Assembly (NCBI GenBank): GCA_026004975.1
Contig: BPKE01000001.1
Span: 499,788-563,787 of the forward strand
Direction of reading: 5' to 3'
Source: Gammaproteobacteria bacterium
GTDB taxonomy: Bacteria > Pseudomonadota > Gammaproteobacteria > HTCC5015
DNA: 64,000 nucleotides
The translations under genes and the position numbers were made by a program. The notes beneath the pieces were generated by a model that saw nothing but the letters and a program-made list of their open reading frames with translations, searched no databases and was not told the DNA's origin. How positions within the stretch are numbered: position 1 is the stretch's first letter; every line of letters starts with the position of its first letter. Positions 40,603-48,603 of the stretch are shown piece by piece.

Positions 40603-42302
40603 GTCGTCCCCTCCCCGCCGCGGGCCTGCACATACAGCGCCGGCAAATCGTCGGGCGGCACGTCGAGCAAGCGCAAGGCGTCCGCCATGACCTCGGCGAA
40701 CACCGGCGCGGCCACCTCCCCGCCGTAATATCGGTCGCCCCGCGGCCGGTCGATCACCACCACCGCCGCCAGGCGCGGTGCCGCGGCCGGCGCGAAACCG
40801 GCGAACACCGCCACGTGTTCGTCGTCGCTGTAGCCGCCGCCGGGCAAAGCCTTGCGCACCGTGCCCGTCTTGCCGGCGACGCGGTAGCCGGTCACGGCGG
40901 CACGCCGCCCCGTGCCGGATTCGACCACCGAAACCAACATGTCGCGCAAGGCCCGCGCGGTGCTCAGCGACAACACCCGCTCGCCGGGCACCGGCCCGTC
41001 CTGGCGCAGGAAGGTCACCGGCCGCGCGACACCGCCGGCCGCCAGCACCGCATAAGCGCGCGCCAGTTGCAACGGCGTCACCGCCAGCCCGTAACCGAAC
41101 GCCAGGGTCGCCTGCTCCAGCCGACTCCAGCCGGCCCATTCGCCGAGCACCCCGGCCGACTCGCCCGGAAAACCGCTGCCCGTGGACTGGCCGAGACCGA
41201 AACGGCGGTAACCCTGCCACAACACCGCCGGCTCCAGGGCCAGCGCGATGCGCGCCGCGCCGACGTTGCTCGAATGGCGGATCACCTCCTCGGCCGTCAG
41301 CGCCCCGTAGTTGCGTTCATCGTGGATCACGTGCGCGCCGATGCGCAACCGCCCGGGCGCGGTCGGCAGACGCCGGCGCGGATCGAGCACCCCGGCCTCC
41401 AGCGCCACCGCCACCGTGAACGGCTTCATCGTCGAACCCGGCTCGAACACGTCCGTCACCGCGCGGTTGCGGTAACGCCCGCCGACCAGCGTATCGCGGT
41501 TGTTCGGATTGAAAGCCGGCTGGTTGACCATCGCCAGCACCTCACCGGTGTGCACATCCAGCAACACCAGCGAACCGGCGGTCGCGCCGTGCGCCTGCAC
41601 CGCCGCCTTCAAGGCGCGGTAGGCCGCATACTGCAACCGCTTGTCCAGGCTCAGCACCAGATCCCGGCCCGGCTCGGCCGCCGCCATGCGGTCCAGATCC
41701 TCGATCACCCGGCCGAGGCGGTCCTGCAACACCCGCTTGCGCCCCGGCCGCCCGGCCAGGTGCGCGTCGAAGGCCAACTCCAGGCCCTCCTGGCCGCGGT
41801 CGTCGATGTCCGTGAACCCCAACACGTGGGCGCTGACCTCCGCCGTCGGGTAATAGCGCCGGTATTCGCGCTGCAAATACACCCCCGGCAGGCCGAGCGC
41901 CCGCACCGCCTCGGCCTCCTGCGGCGGCACCGCGCGCTTCACATACACGAACGCGCGCCCGCGCTGGGCCTCGAGGCGGCGGCGCAAGGCCGCCGCATCC
42001 AACTCCAGGACCTCCGCCAGGCGCGCCACCGCCTCCGCCCCGAAGGCAAACGCGCCCGGGTCGACCCAAACCGACTCCACCGGCGTGCTCACCGCCAACG
42101 GCTCACCGTGGCGATCCAACAACGCGCCGCGATGCGCCGGGATCGTCACCACCCGCTGCTGGCGCGCCGCCGCCTGGCGATCCAAAAAATCGCTGCGCAA
42201 CACCTGCAACTGCCAGGCCCGCCCGGCCAACACCAGGAACGCCCCGCCGACCAGCGCCGCCGCCAGCCACACCCGCGGGCCGATCGTGGCCTGCGCGCTC
42301 AT
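40599..42302 (-). CDS. ftsI: septal peptidoglycan transpeptidase FtsI (PBP3)
   Basis: 567-residue class B penicillin-binding protein. A short cytoplasmic tail and one membrane helix (VWLAAALVGGAFLVLAG) precede the dimerisation domain (RGALLDRHGEPLAVSTPVES). The transpeptidase domain has all three active-site motifs: EPGSTMKPF with the nucleophilic Ser, HSSNVGA (SxN) and AGKTGTVRK (KTG). Length is normal. It overlaps ftsL upstream and murE downstream by 4 nt each. Confidence 0.97.
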   Translation of the reverse strand: MSAQATIGPRVWLAAALVGGAFLVLAGRAWQLQVLRSDFLDRQAAARQQRVVTIPAHRGALLDRHGEPLAVSTPVESVWVDPGAFAFGAEAVARLAEVLELDAAALRRRLEAQRGRAFVYVKRAVPPQEAEAVRALGLPGVYLQREYRRYYPTAEVSAHVLGFTDIDDRGQEGLELAFDAHLAGRPGRKRVLQDRLGRVIEDLDRMAAAEPGRDLVLSLDKRLQYAAYRALKAAVQAHGATAGSLVLLDVHTGEVLAMVNQPAFNPNNRDTLVGGRYRNRAVTDVFEPGSTMKPFTVAVALEAGVLDPRRRLPTAPGRLRIGAHVIHDERNYGALTAEEVIRHSSNVGAARIALALEPAVLWQGYRRFGLGQSTGSGFPGESAGVLGEWAGWSRLEQATLAFGYGLAVTPLQLARAYAVLAAGGVARPVTFLRQDGPVPGERVLSLSTARALRDMLVSVVESGTGRRAAVTGYRVAGKTGTVRKALPGGGYSDDEHVAVFAGFAPAAAPRLAAVVVIDRPRGDRYYGGEVAAPVFAEVMADALRLLDVPPDDLPALYVQARGGEGTT

Positions 42303-42589
42303 CGCGCCCCCTCCGCCGGCACCAGCAACACCCGCTGCTGCTGCGGCGTCGGTCGCGCCATCCCCAGGCGCTCGCGCGCCAGGCGTTCGATGCGCAACTG
42401 CGCCGCCCAGGTGCTGCGCTCCAACTGCAACTGCCCGTAGCGGTCCACCTGCGCATCACGCTCGCGCCGCAGGCCCTCGAGCTCGGCGAACAAGCCACGC
42501 GCCACGTGGCGCGTGTACACCACGCTCAAACCCGACACCACCACCGCCACCAGGCAGAACACCAACACCACCGCCTGCACCACCGTCAT
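42299..42589 (-). CDS. ftsL: cell division protein FtsL
   Basis: 96-residue bitopic divisome protein that partners FtsB and FtsQ and activates FtsWI. One membrane helix (VVQAVVLVFCLVAVVVSGLS) is followed by a periplasmic leucine-zipper-like coiled coil (LFAELEGLRRERDAQVDRYG). It ends with the short conserved RLGMARPTPQQ segment. ATG 42589 overlaps the rsmH stop by 4 nt. Recognition rests on topology, size and position between rsmH and ftsI. Confidence 0.9.
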   Translation of the reverse strand: MTVVQAVVLVFCLVAVVVSGLSVVYTRHVARGLFAELEGLRRERDAQVDRYGQLQLERSTWAAQLRIERLARERLGMARPTPQQQRVLLVPAEGAR

Positions 42590-43509
42590 TCCGGCCGGCG
42601 CGCGACGCGCAGCCGCGCGCTGCGCGCCCGCGGGTTGGCGGCGCACTCGGCCTCGCTCGGGCGCCGCAGCCCGCCGACCGGCTCCAGCCGCGGCGGCACC
42701 GCCACCGGCCAATCGCGCGGCGGCAAGGTCCAGTGCCCCCGGTTCTGCAAGAACCGCTTCACCAACCGGTCTTCCAAGGAATGGAAACTGATCACCGCCA
42801 GCCGTCCGCCCGGCGCGAGCAACTCCGGCGCCGCATCCAACGCCGCGCGCAGCGCCCCCAACTCGTCGTTCACCACGATGCGCAAGGCCTGGAAAGTGCG
42901 CGTCGCCGGGTGGATCCGCTGCGGGCCGCGCGCCGGCACCGCCGCCTCCACCAGGCGCGCCAACTCGCCGGTGCGCACGATCGGCGCCCGCCGGCGCTGC
43001 TCGACGATGCGCCGCGCGATGCGCCGCGCCGCCCGCTCCTCGCCGTAGCGCCACAACGCCTCCGCGATCTCCCGCTCCGAAGCCTGCGCCAGCCACTCGG
43101 CCGCACTCGGCCCCGCACCCGGATCCATCCGCATGTCCAACGGCCCGTCGCGACGGAAAGAAAACCCCCGCTCCGGATCGTCCAACTGCGGCGAACTCAC
43201 CCCCAGGTCCAGCAGCAAACCCGCCAACCGGCCGGTCACGCCCCAGGCCCGGCAATGCGCCGCCAGATCCGCGAAATTGCCCTGCGCCAACACCAGCCGG
43301 GGCTCCCCCGAGAAACGCGCCCGTCCCGCCGCCAGCGCCTGCGGATCGCGGTCCAGCGCATACACCCGGCCGCTCGGCCCCAGGCGCGCCAGCAACGCCG
43401 CCGCGTGCCCGCCGCGGCCGAAGGTCGCATCCACGTAGATCCCGTCGGGGCGTACCGCCAGCCCGTCCAGGACCTCCGCCAGCAACACCGGTCGATGGCT
43501 CGGTTCCAC
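42586..43509 (-). CDS. rsmH: 16S rRNA (cytosine(1402)-N4)-methyltransferase
   Basis: 307-residue SAM-dependent methyltransferase acting on the ribosomal P site. Family motifs: HRPVLLAEVLDGLAVRPDGI, YVDATFGRGGHAAALLARLG (SAM loop), LLLDLGVSSPQLDDPERGFS, and the C-terminal LAVISFHSLEDRLVKRFLQN. Length is normal (313 in E. coli). It lies between mraZ and ftsL as in most bacteria. Confidence 0.97.
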   Translation of the reverse strand: MEPSHRPVLLAEVLDGLAVRPDGIYVDATFGRGGHAAALLARLGPSGRVYALDRDPQALAAGRARFSGEPRLVLAQGNFADLAAHCRAWGVTGRLAGLLLDLGVSSPQLDDPERGFSFRRDGPLDMRMDPGAGPSAAEWLAQASEREIAEALWRYGEERAARRIARRIVEQRRRAPIVRTGELARLVEAAVPARGPQRIHPATRTFQALRIVVNDELGALRAALDAAPELLAPGGRLAVISFHSLEDRLVKRFLQNRGHWTLPPRDWPVAVPPRLEPVGGLRRPSEAECAANPRARSARLRVARRPE

Positions 43510-43526
43510 GTCTCAAAGCTCGCCCC

Positions 43527-43997
43527 TCACAGGGACAGCGAATCCAACTCCGCCGGCAAGGCCGCGTTCTCGTTCACCGCCTCCTCCAGCCAGGCGCGGC
43601 GCGAGTCTTCCCACGTGGCCTCGTCCCACAACTCGAACTTCTTGCCCTGCCCGACCAGCACCACCCGCTTGTCCATGCGGGCGAACTCCCGCAACGCCTG
43701 CGGGATCAAGATCCGGCCGTTGCCGTCCATCACCACGTCGTCGGCGTGCCCCACCAGCAAGCGCTGCACCTTGCGCGACACCGGATTGAAACTGGACAAC
43801 GTGTCGATCTTCTCCTGGATCGCCTCCCACTCTGGCAAGGGATACAGCAGCAGGCAGGGCTCCCGCAGCGCGTTGGTCGGATCGATCGTGATCACCAGGT
43901 GGCCGGCGCAGGCCGCGATCAGGCGCTCGCGATACTTGGCCGGGAGCGCCAGGCGCCCCTTGCCGTCCAGACTGATCGCGTTGATGCCTCGGAACAC
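43527..43997 (-). CDS. mraZ: transcriptional regulator MraZ
   Basis: 156-residue AbrB-like DNA-binding protein with two MraZ repeats (INAISLDGKGRLALPAKYRE and ADDVVMDGNGRILIPQALRE), each with the DxxGR core. It is the first gene of the dcw cluster and represses its own promoter in E. coli. Three direct 10-bp operator repeats lie immediately upstream, consistent with autoregulation. Confidence 0.96.
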   Translation of the reverse strand: MFRGINAISLDGKGRLALPAKYRERLIAACAGHLVITIDPTNALREPCLLLYPLPEWEAIQEKIDTLSSFNPVSRKVQRLLVGHADDVVMDGNGRILIPQALREFARMDKRVVLVGQGKKFELWDEATWEDSRRAWLEEAVNENAALPAELDSLSL

Positions 43998-44011
43998 CGC
44001 CAGCCCGCCCC

Positions 44012-44041
44012 TTTATCCCACAATCCGCCACTTTCTCCCAC
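44012..44041 (-). promoter_or_regulatory. MraZ operator: three 10-bp direct repeats
   Basis: On the minus strand GTGGGAGAAA, GTGGCGGATT and GTGGGATAAA follow one another without gaps. This matches the known MraZ box style (GTGGG repeats at 10-bp spacing). It starts about 3 nt after the predicted transcription start, so bound MraZ would block the promoter. Confidence 0.88.
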
Positions 44042-44050
44042 TAAGACACC

Positions 44051-44079
44051 ACTATAGGCCGCAAAAGCCCCCTTGGCAA
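44051..44079 (-). promoter_or_regulatory. Pmra promoter of the dcw cluster
   Basis: TTGCCA (44074-44079) and TATAGT (44051-44056) on the minus strand, 17 nt apart, each 5 of 6 to the sigma70 consensus. The predicted start is near 44044. An A-rich block lies farther upstream (around 44104-44115). Confidence 0.8.
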
Positions 44080-44127
44080 GCACAACCCTGCCGCCGCCGT
44101 CACATTTTTTTCTTTAGCCACAAACAC

Positions 44128-44151
44128 TTAAAAACCGGCCCGGGCGGGCCG
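44128..44151 (-). terminator. intrinsic terminator downstream of rnpB
   Basis: On the minus strand a 6-bp stem CGGCCC/GGGCCG with a 4-nt loop is followed by GTTTTTAAG. It lies 112 nt past the 3' end of rnpB and about 50 nt before the -35 of the dcw promoter, insulating the two units. Confidence 0.75.
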
Positions 44152-44262
44152 CGCGGATCTGCAAGGGCTTGGCGTTCAAGCGCTTAGGAAGGAAAGCTGA
44201 GAAACCGCCTCAACGGCTCCGGCCTTGCGGCGCCCTCGAAGCGGCTGTCGCGGACATATTTA

Positions 44263-44615
44263 AGGTGAAGCCGGCCTGTAAGCCGGGTTCTGTCGTGGGC
44301 AATCATTCATCTTGGACGGACGTCACCGTCCGCCTCCAGCGACCTACCCGGAAGCCGCGCGGGCCACGCGATCGCTTCCCTATTTGGTCTTGCTCCGGGT
44401 GGGGTTTGCCCTGCCACCGGTGTTACCACCGGCGCGGTGCGCTCTTACCGCACCTTTTCACCCTTACCGGGCGGCCCGAAGGCCGCCAGGCGGTCTGTTT
44501 TCTGTGGCACTTTCCGTCGGCTCACGCCGCCCAGGTGTTACCTGGCACCCTGCCCTGTGGAGCCCGGACTTTCCTCCCCACGGTCACGCCGCGGAGCGAT
44601 TGCCCGGCCGACTTC
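44263..44615 (-). ncRNA. rnpB: RNase P RNA, bacterial class A
   Basis: About 353-nt catalytic RNA that matures tRNA 5' ends. On the minus strand the 5' end GAAGTCGGCCGG pairs with the 3' end GGCCGGCTTCACC to form P1. The universally conserved core GAGGAAAGTCCGGGCTCC lies shortly after the 5' end (near 44560-44580), ACAGAAA follows in the middle, and the 3' conserved region reads GACAGAACCCGGCTTA. The size is that of gammaproteobacterial type A RNA (E. coli 377 nt). It precedes the dcw cluster on the same strand. Confidence 0.95.
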
Positions 44616-44626
44616 ACCCGCGCCCT

Positions 44627-44655
44627 AAGATAGCGCGCCGCCCCGGGAAGTTCCA
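44627..44655 (-). promoter_or_regulatory. possible rnpB promoter
   Basis: TATCTT (44627-44632) with a weak TGGAAC (44650-44655) 17 nt upstream, placing the start a few bases before the mature RNase P RNA end. The -35 is poor. Confidence 0.35.
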
Positions 44656-44940
44656 GCCCGCCCCAGCCACGCCCCGTCCGCCGGCCGCCACCCCATCCGT
44701 CACCACGCCCGCCGATCGCCGGCGCCGCCCCAAGCCGGGACGCATCCAAGCCGATGCGCGCCGCCCCCCTGCCCCCGATCTCCTCGTTTCGCTCACGCCC
44801 CGGGCCGGCCGCAGAACGACCCCGCCCGGCGGCACCACCCTTGTGCCCCGTTCGCCGAAAACATTCATTATCGACCCGACGCCCCGGCCGGCGCGGCGCG
44901 GGAACGCGCACACCGTTCTTTTCGCGGTCACCAGAAACCG
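44656..44940. other. no recognisable feature
   Basis: GC-rich, proline-codon-like composition on several frames but no protein family, repeat or RNA that I can recognise. It separates rnpB from the disrupted membrane-protein gene. Confidence 0.4.
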
Positions 44941-45597
44941 CACGGCGTCGCAAAGCACGACGACAAGGGCGTTTGCATCACGCCCCTCTTTGGCACCTCG
45001 TTCACCCTGCAACTCCGCCTCGACATCGCCACGCCGACATTCATCGTTCTTTCGGTGGCCGGCTTCTTTATCCAGATGAGGCTCCAGCAACGCGAGCAGC
45101 GACGCGCAACCCAAAACGCCCTCTTTCGCGAATCATTGATCGGCTCGGCTTCTTGAACAACGAGATCGAATCGACCCAGAGAATCGTCTTCGACGCTCAT
45201 ATCGCGGCCGATGAAGGGAAGATCGACGAACCCCCTGAAAAAGCCCGAAGAAGCCTTCCGCGCGAAAGAGGGCTTTCCGTTTATCGTCAAGGCCAAAACC
45301 GCCTCGATCGCGAGCGACATAGCCAAAGGGTACGACATCGACTCCGCCGCGCTGCTCGCGATCTTCAACCGATTCGCGGTCGGACTGGTGGCGTTATCGG
45401 AGGCCTTCAACAACATGAGGCTGGCCCTCCAACAGGAGGTGGCCCAAGGAAACGACTGCAAGAGATGTCTCTCGCAACGCATCATGGATATGGCACTGCT
45501 CTTCGCGGTCGATCCCGGCCCCGAACGCGAAGCACGCATGCCCACCTGGGTGTCCATCTATCGCGAACTCGTTGAAAACCTGAAGAGCGAGTCCTAA
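44941..45597 (+). pseudogene. small membrane protein of unknown function, frame-disrupted
   Basis: Three consecutive coding-like stretches alternate frame and return to the first one. 44941-45130 encodes a membrane helix (TPTFIVLSVAGFFIQMRLQQ). About 45130-45230 encodes IDRLGFLNNEIESTQRIVFD. 45230-45597 encodes a helical domain (KKPEEAFRAKEGFPFIVKAK, LLAIFNRFAVGLVALSEAFN) and ends with TWVSIYRELVENLKSES. Together they give a protein of about 215 residues with one N-terminal membrane anchor and a cytoplasmic helical part. The start codon is unclear. One base lost and one gained would restore it, so it may be a real gene with errors. Not recognised. Confidence 0.45.
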
Positions 45598-46079
45598 ACG
45601 AAGCAATCGAGACACGAGACACCGGCCCCACGACCCTCGGACGACACGGAACCGCGGCGCCCGCCGGCCGAACACACGCCCCACCCAAAAAAGCGTTCCG
45701 CGCCGGCGAGCGGCTCTCGTCGGGCGCATTTCGCACGTTCCCGACGGTTGATTGCGGTGCCCGGCTGATGCCGTCTGGGTCGCGATGGGCTCGTCCCCGC
45801 AACGAACATTCGGCACAGGGACGCGCTCATGTGTCTCTCCCGCCCCCCTCGTTCCCTAGTCATCGCTCCTCGCCCCGATCGGCGCGCCGCCGGGGCCGGC
45901 CGCGGCATCACCCACGATCGCCGACCGTGCGGCGCCACCGATCTCGCACCGGCCGAAATCGGGCGTTCAGACGTCGATGTCGAGCTCGTGCCGACCGACA
46001 TCGACCAGCTCGTGTCGACGACGCAGTGGCCCGGCGCATGGAAACAATCATGGCGACGCACCCCAACCGCTCGGGCCGG
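45598..46079. other. no intact gene; possible upstream remains of the S9 peptidase
   Basis: No convincing coding frame or RNA. If the S9 peptidase fragment downstream once had its beta-propeller, it would have lain here, but I cannot recognise propeller repeats. Confidence 0.35.
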
Positions 46080-47028
46080 CTGTCGAGCCGGTCCACTGGG
46101 TTCAGGCCTCTTCTCGTTCGCGCGGACGCCCCGAATGCCGGGGCGCCGACTTTCTCTGCGGACCAGACGGGAAAGAACGCCATCTGTCGAACGCCCATCC
46201 GTGCATCGCAGCGCAAGACGTTCACCCGGTGATGCACACCCGCTACGAGGCCGCGACGGACTGACGATCCCGATGCTCCCGACGGTGCCGTCGAGCAAGC
46301 TGGACGCATTGATCGAACGGCCCGCGATCACGATGCCGCACGGCGGCCCCGAGCACCGCGACCGGCCCGGCTTCGACCCGCTCGCACAAGCGCCGGCCGA
46401 TCGGGGCCAGCTCGTCATCCAACCCCAGTTCCGCGGATCGTCCGGCTTCGGCGTCGAACACTGGGAGGCGGGCATCGGTGATTGGCGCGGAAGAATGCAG
46501 GACGATCTCGTCGACGCCCTGGATGCCTTGGTGAAAGCAAGGCCGATCGACCCCGAACGCGCATGCATCGTCGGAACCCGTCGCCGCGGCTGCGCCGCTC
46601 TGGCCGGCGGGGCCTTCCACGCCGACCGCCGTCGCGGCATCCTTTCGAACGTGGGGACCCCGGATCTCGACACGTTCCTTTGGACGACTTCGGCCCACGG
46701 CCGGCGCAGTTTGGTCCTGGACGATCTTCGCCGGATCATCGGCGTCGACGCCGACAACAGGGACGACATTCTGGAAGCCGACTCACCCTCGAAGCTCGCC
46801 AAACGGTTCCGCGCACCGGTGCTCTTGATTCACGGCGAAGACGAGGACGGGGTCCCGATCGCCCAATCCGAACGCATGCACCGGCCTTTGAAAAGAGCCG
46901 GCCCAACGGTCCGGTTCGTCGAACTGGAGGACGATGACCATTCCCTCCACCGGCCGGCCTCACACCTGCGCGTTCGGGAGGAGACGGTCTCCTTCGTCGA
47001 ATGCGACCTGGCTCAGCCAGCCCACTGA
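46080..47028 (+). pseudogene. decayed S9-family (prolyl oligopeptidase-like) peptidase fragment
   Basis: C-terminal alpha/beta-hydrolase domain of an S9 serine peptidase. Recognisable blocks: ITMPHGGPEHRDRPGFDPLA, VIQPQFRGSSGFGVEHWEAG, PVLLIHGEDEDGVPIAQSER and ELEDDDHSLH. The nucleophile elbow, normally GxSxGG, reads VGTRRRGCAAL, so the catalytic serine is gone; the Asp and His regions remain. Just upstream, LLVRADAPNAGAPTF and MHTRYEAATD lie in other frames, and a one-base deletion near 46258 breaks TRYEAA(D)GLTIP. The N-terminal propeller is missing or unrecognisable. Substitutions at the active site indicate true decay, not only sequence error. Confidence 0.7.
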
Positions 47029-47041
47029 GGGCGGCCCCGCC

Positions 47042-47221
47042 TCACTTTTCGGCGACCAGGCAGGCGACCCAGCCGGCGTCGGCGTCGAGGCGTTCGACCG
47101 GCTCGAAGCTGTCGCTGGGTTCGTCGCGGGCCTCGTCCCAGCCCTGGGCGTAGACGGTGAGCCGAAAGAAGCCGGCCTCGTCGCGCAGGATCGGCAATGC
47201 CGGCCGCACCCGTCCTCGGCC
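47042..47221 (-). pseudogene. possible C-terminal gene remnant
   Basis: About 55 codons ending ADAGWVACLVAEK read like real protein (LPILRDEAGFFRLTVYAQGW, DSFEPVERLDADAGW), but no start or upstream body is present. It faces the decayed S9 gene tail to tail. Not recognised; it could be chance. Confidence 0.25.
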
Positions 47222-47424
47222 AATGGGGCGCAAGGGGGGCGGCGCGCGCTTTGCGAAAATCGACCGGAGATGTGTCCGCGCGGGGGAAGCCACGGGACAC
47301 AATGCGGTCTATACTGATCCCCTGACGGCCTCCGCGGTGTGGCCGCCCGCGCCCGCGAGGGCGCCGGCCCCCAGGCGACGGTCGTCCATGCTCGACTCCA
47401 TGGATCGCAGGGGACAAGGGACGG

Positions 47425-48582
47425 ATGGAACGAGGTCGACCGCGTAGGGTGCTGCTCGCCGTAAGCGGCATGTCGCCTCAGGTCATCACCGAAACCCTCT
47501 ACGCCCTGGTTCTCGAGAAGAACTGGGTTCCGGATGAGATCCGCCTGATCACCACCACCCAGGGACGGGACAACGCCGTCGGGTGGCTGCTCGAGGGCCC
47601 GGCGCACCTGCGCCGTTTCCTCGAGGATTATCGGATAGACCACCCCATCCGCTTCGACGAGCGCTCCATCATCTTGATCGAAGACGCGCAGGGCCGCCCC
47701 CTAGACGACTTGCGCACCCCCGAAGACAACGAGGCGGCGGCGGACGTCATCTGCCGCGTGATTCGCGAATTCACCCAGGACCCGGACACCGAGCTGCACG
47801 TCTCGCTCGCCGGCGGGCGCAAGACCATGGGGTTTTACGCGGGCTACGCCCTGTCTTTGTTCGGTCGCCCGCAAGATTGCCTGAGCCATGTGCTGGTCAG
47901 CGCCGAGCACGAATCTTTACCGGACTTCTTTTACCCGACGCCGACCTCGCGCATCATTCGCAACCAGGCCGGTCAGGAGATCGATACACACCGGGCGACG
48001 GTCTGGCTCGCCGAAATCCCCTTCGTCCGCCTTCGCTCCCACCTGCCGCCGCCCCTGCTTTCCGGCGCACACAGCTTTAGCCAAACCGTCGCTCTGGCCC
48101 GCAAGTCCACCGAGGCACGCCCCGAGCTGATCCTCTACCCGGCCGAGAGGCGATACCGGATCGACGATGTGGAAGGCAAAATCGGCGCGGCGGGCATGGC
48201 GGTGCTGTTGTGGCTCGCGCATCGCCGGCGATCCGGCCAGGGGCCGATTCAGCCGATCATCGAGAACGACGACCGCAGCGAAGATTTGAACACCCTGCTC
48301 GCACTGGCGCGAGACCATGGCGTCGACCTGGCACCGAAGACCCTGCACATGCTCCATAAGGAGGGGCTCACCCAAGCCTGGCTCGAACAGACCGTATCGC
48401 GGATCAACCGTACCTTTCTCGAAACGCTCGGCGCCGACCTGAGCGACCGCTGCCGAATCGCCTCGCGTCCCTCGGGGCGGCCGCGCGGCTACGATTTCCC
48501 GCCGGACCTGGTGGTGAGGGTCGTCGAGGATGACTGGCCCGGCAAGCTTGCAAGCCCGTGCGTCCGGCCCGATTGGCCGTAA
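47425..48582 (+). CDS. CARF-domain CRISPR protein, NE0113 type (putative ring nuclease)
   Basis: 385-residue protein. The N-terminal CARF domain (1-170) has VLLAVSGMSPQVITETLYAL and LHVSLAGGRKTMGFYAGYAL, the two ligand-binding loops of the NE0113 group. The C-terminal half has a winged-helix look (IGAAGMAVLLWLAHRRR) and I see no HEPN Rx4-6H motif or nuclease motif. NE0113-type proteins have been annotated as Csm6-like ring nucleases that bind or cleave cyclic oligoadenylate; that activity is inferred. It is the first gene of the cas operon, 21 nt ahead of cmr1. A TATACT at 47310-47315 may be its -10 box, without a good -35. Confidence 0.8.
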   Translation: MERGRPRRVLLAVSGMSPQVITETLYALVLEKNWVPDEIRLITTTQGRDNAVGWLLEGPAHLRRFLEDYRIDHPIRFDERSIILIEDAQGRPLDDLRTPEDNEAAADVICRVIREFTQDPDTELHVSLAGGRKTMGFYAGYALSLFGRPQDCLSHVLVSAEHESLPDFFYPTPTSRIIRNQAGQEIDTHRATVWLAEIPFVRLRSHLPPPLLSGAHSFSQTVALARKSTEARPELILYPAERRYRIDDVEGKIGAAGMAVLLWLAHRRRSGQGPIQPIIENDDRSEDLNTLLALARDHGVDLAPKTLHMLHKEGLTQAWLEQTVSRINRTFLETLGADLSDRCRIASRPSGRPRGYDFPPDLVVRVVEDDWPGKLASPCVRPDWP

Positions 48583-48603
48583 TATTTCGCAAGGAACCAC
48601 CCC

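Noticed and set aside
44169-44633. Open frames across the RNase P RNA
   Set aside because: The stretch is fully explained by rnpB (P1 pairing and conserved core); the frames are on the opposite strand and have no similarity.
48404-48582. A HEPN domain in the NE0113-type protein
   Set aside because: No R-x4-6-H motif is seen; the C-terminal half looks more like a winged helix.
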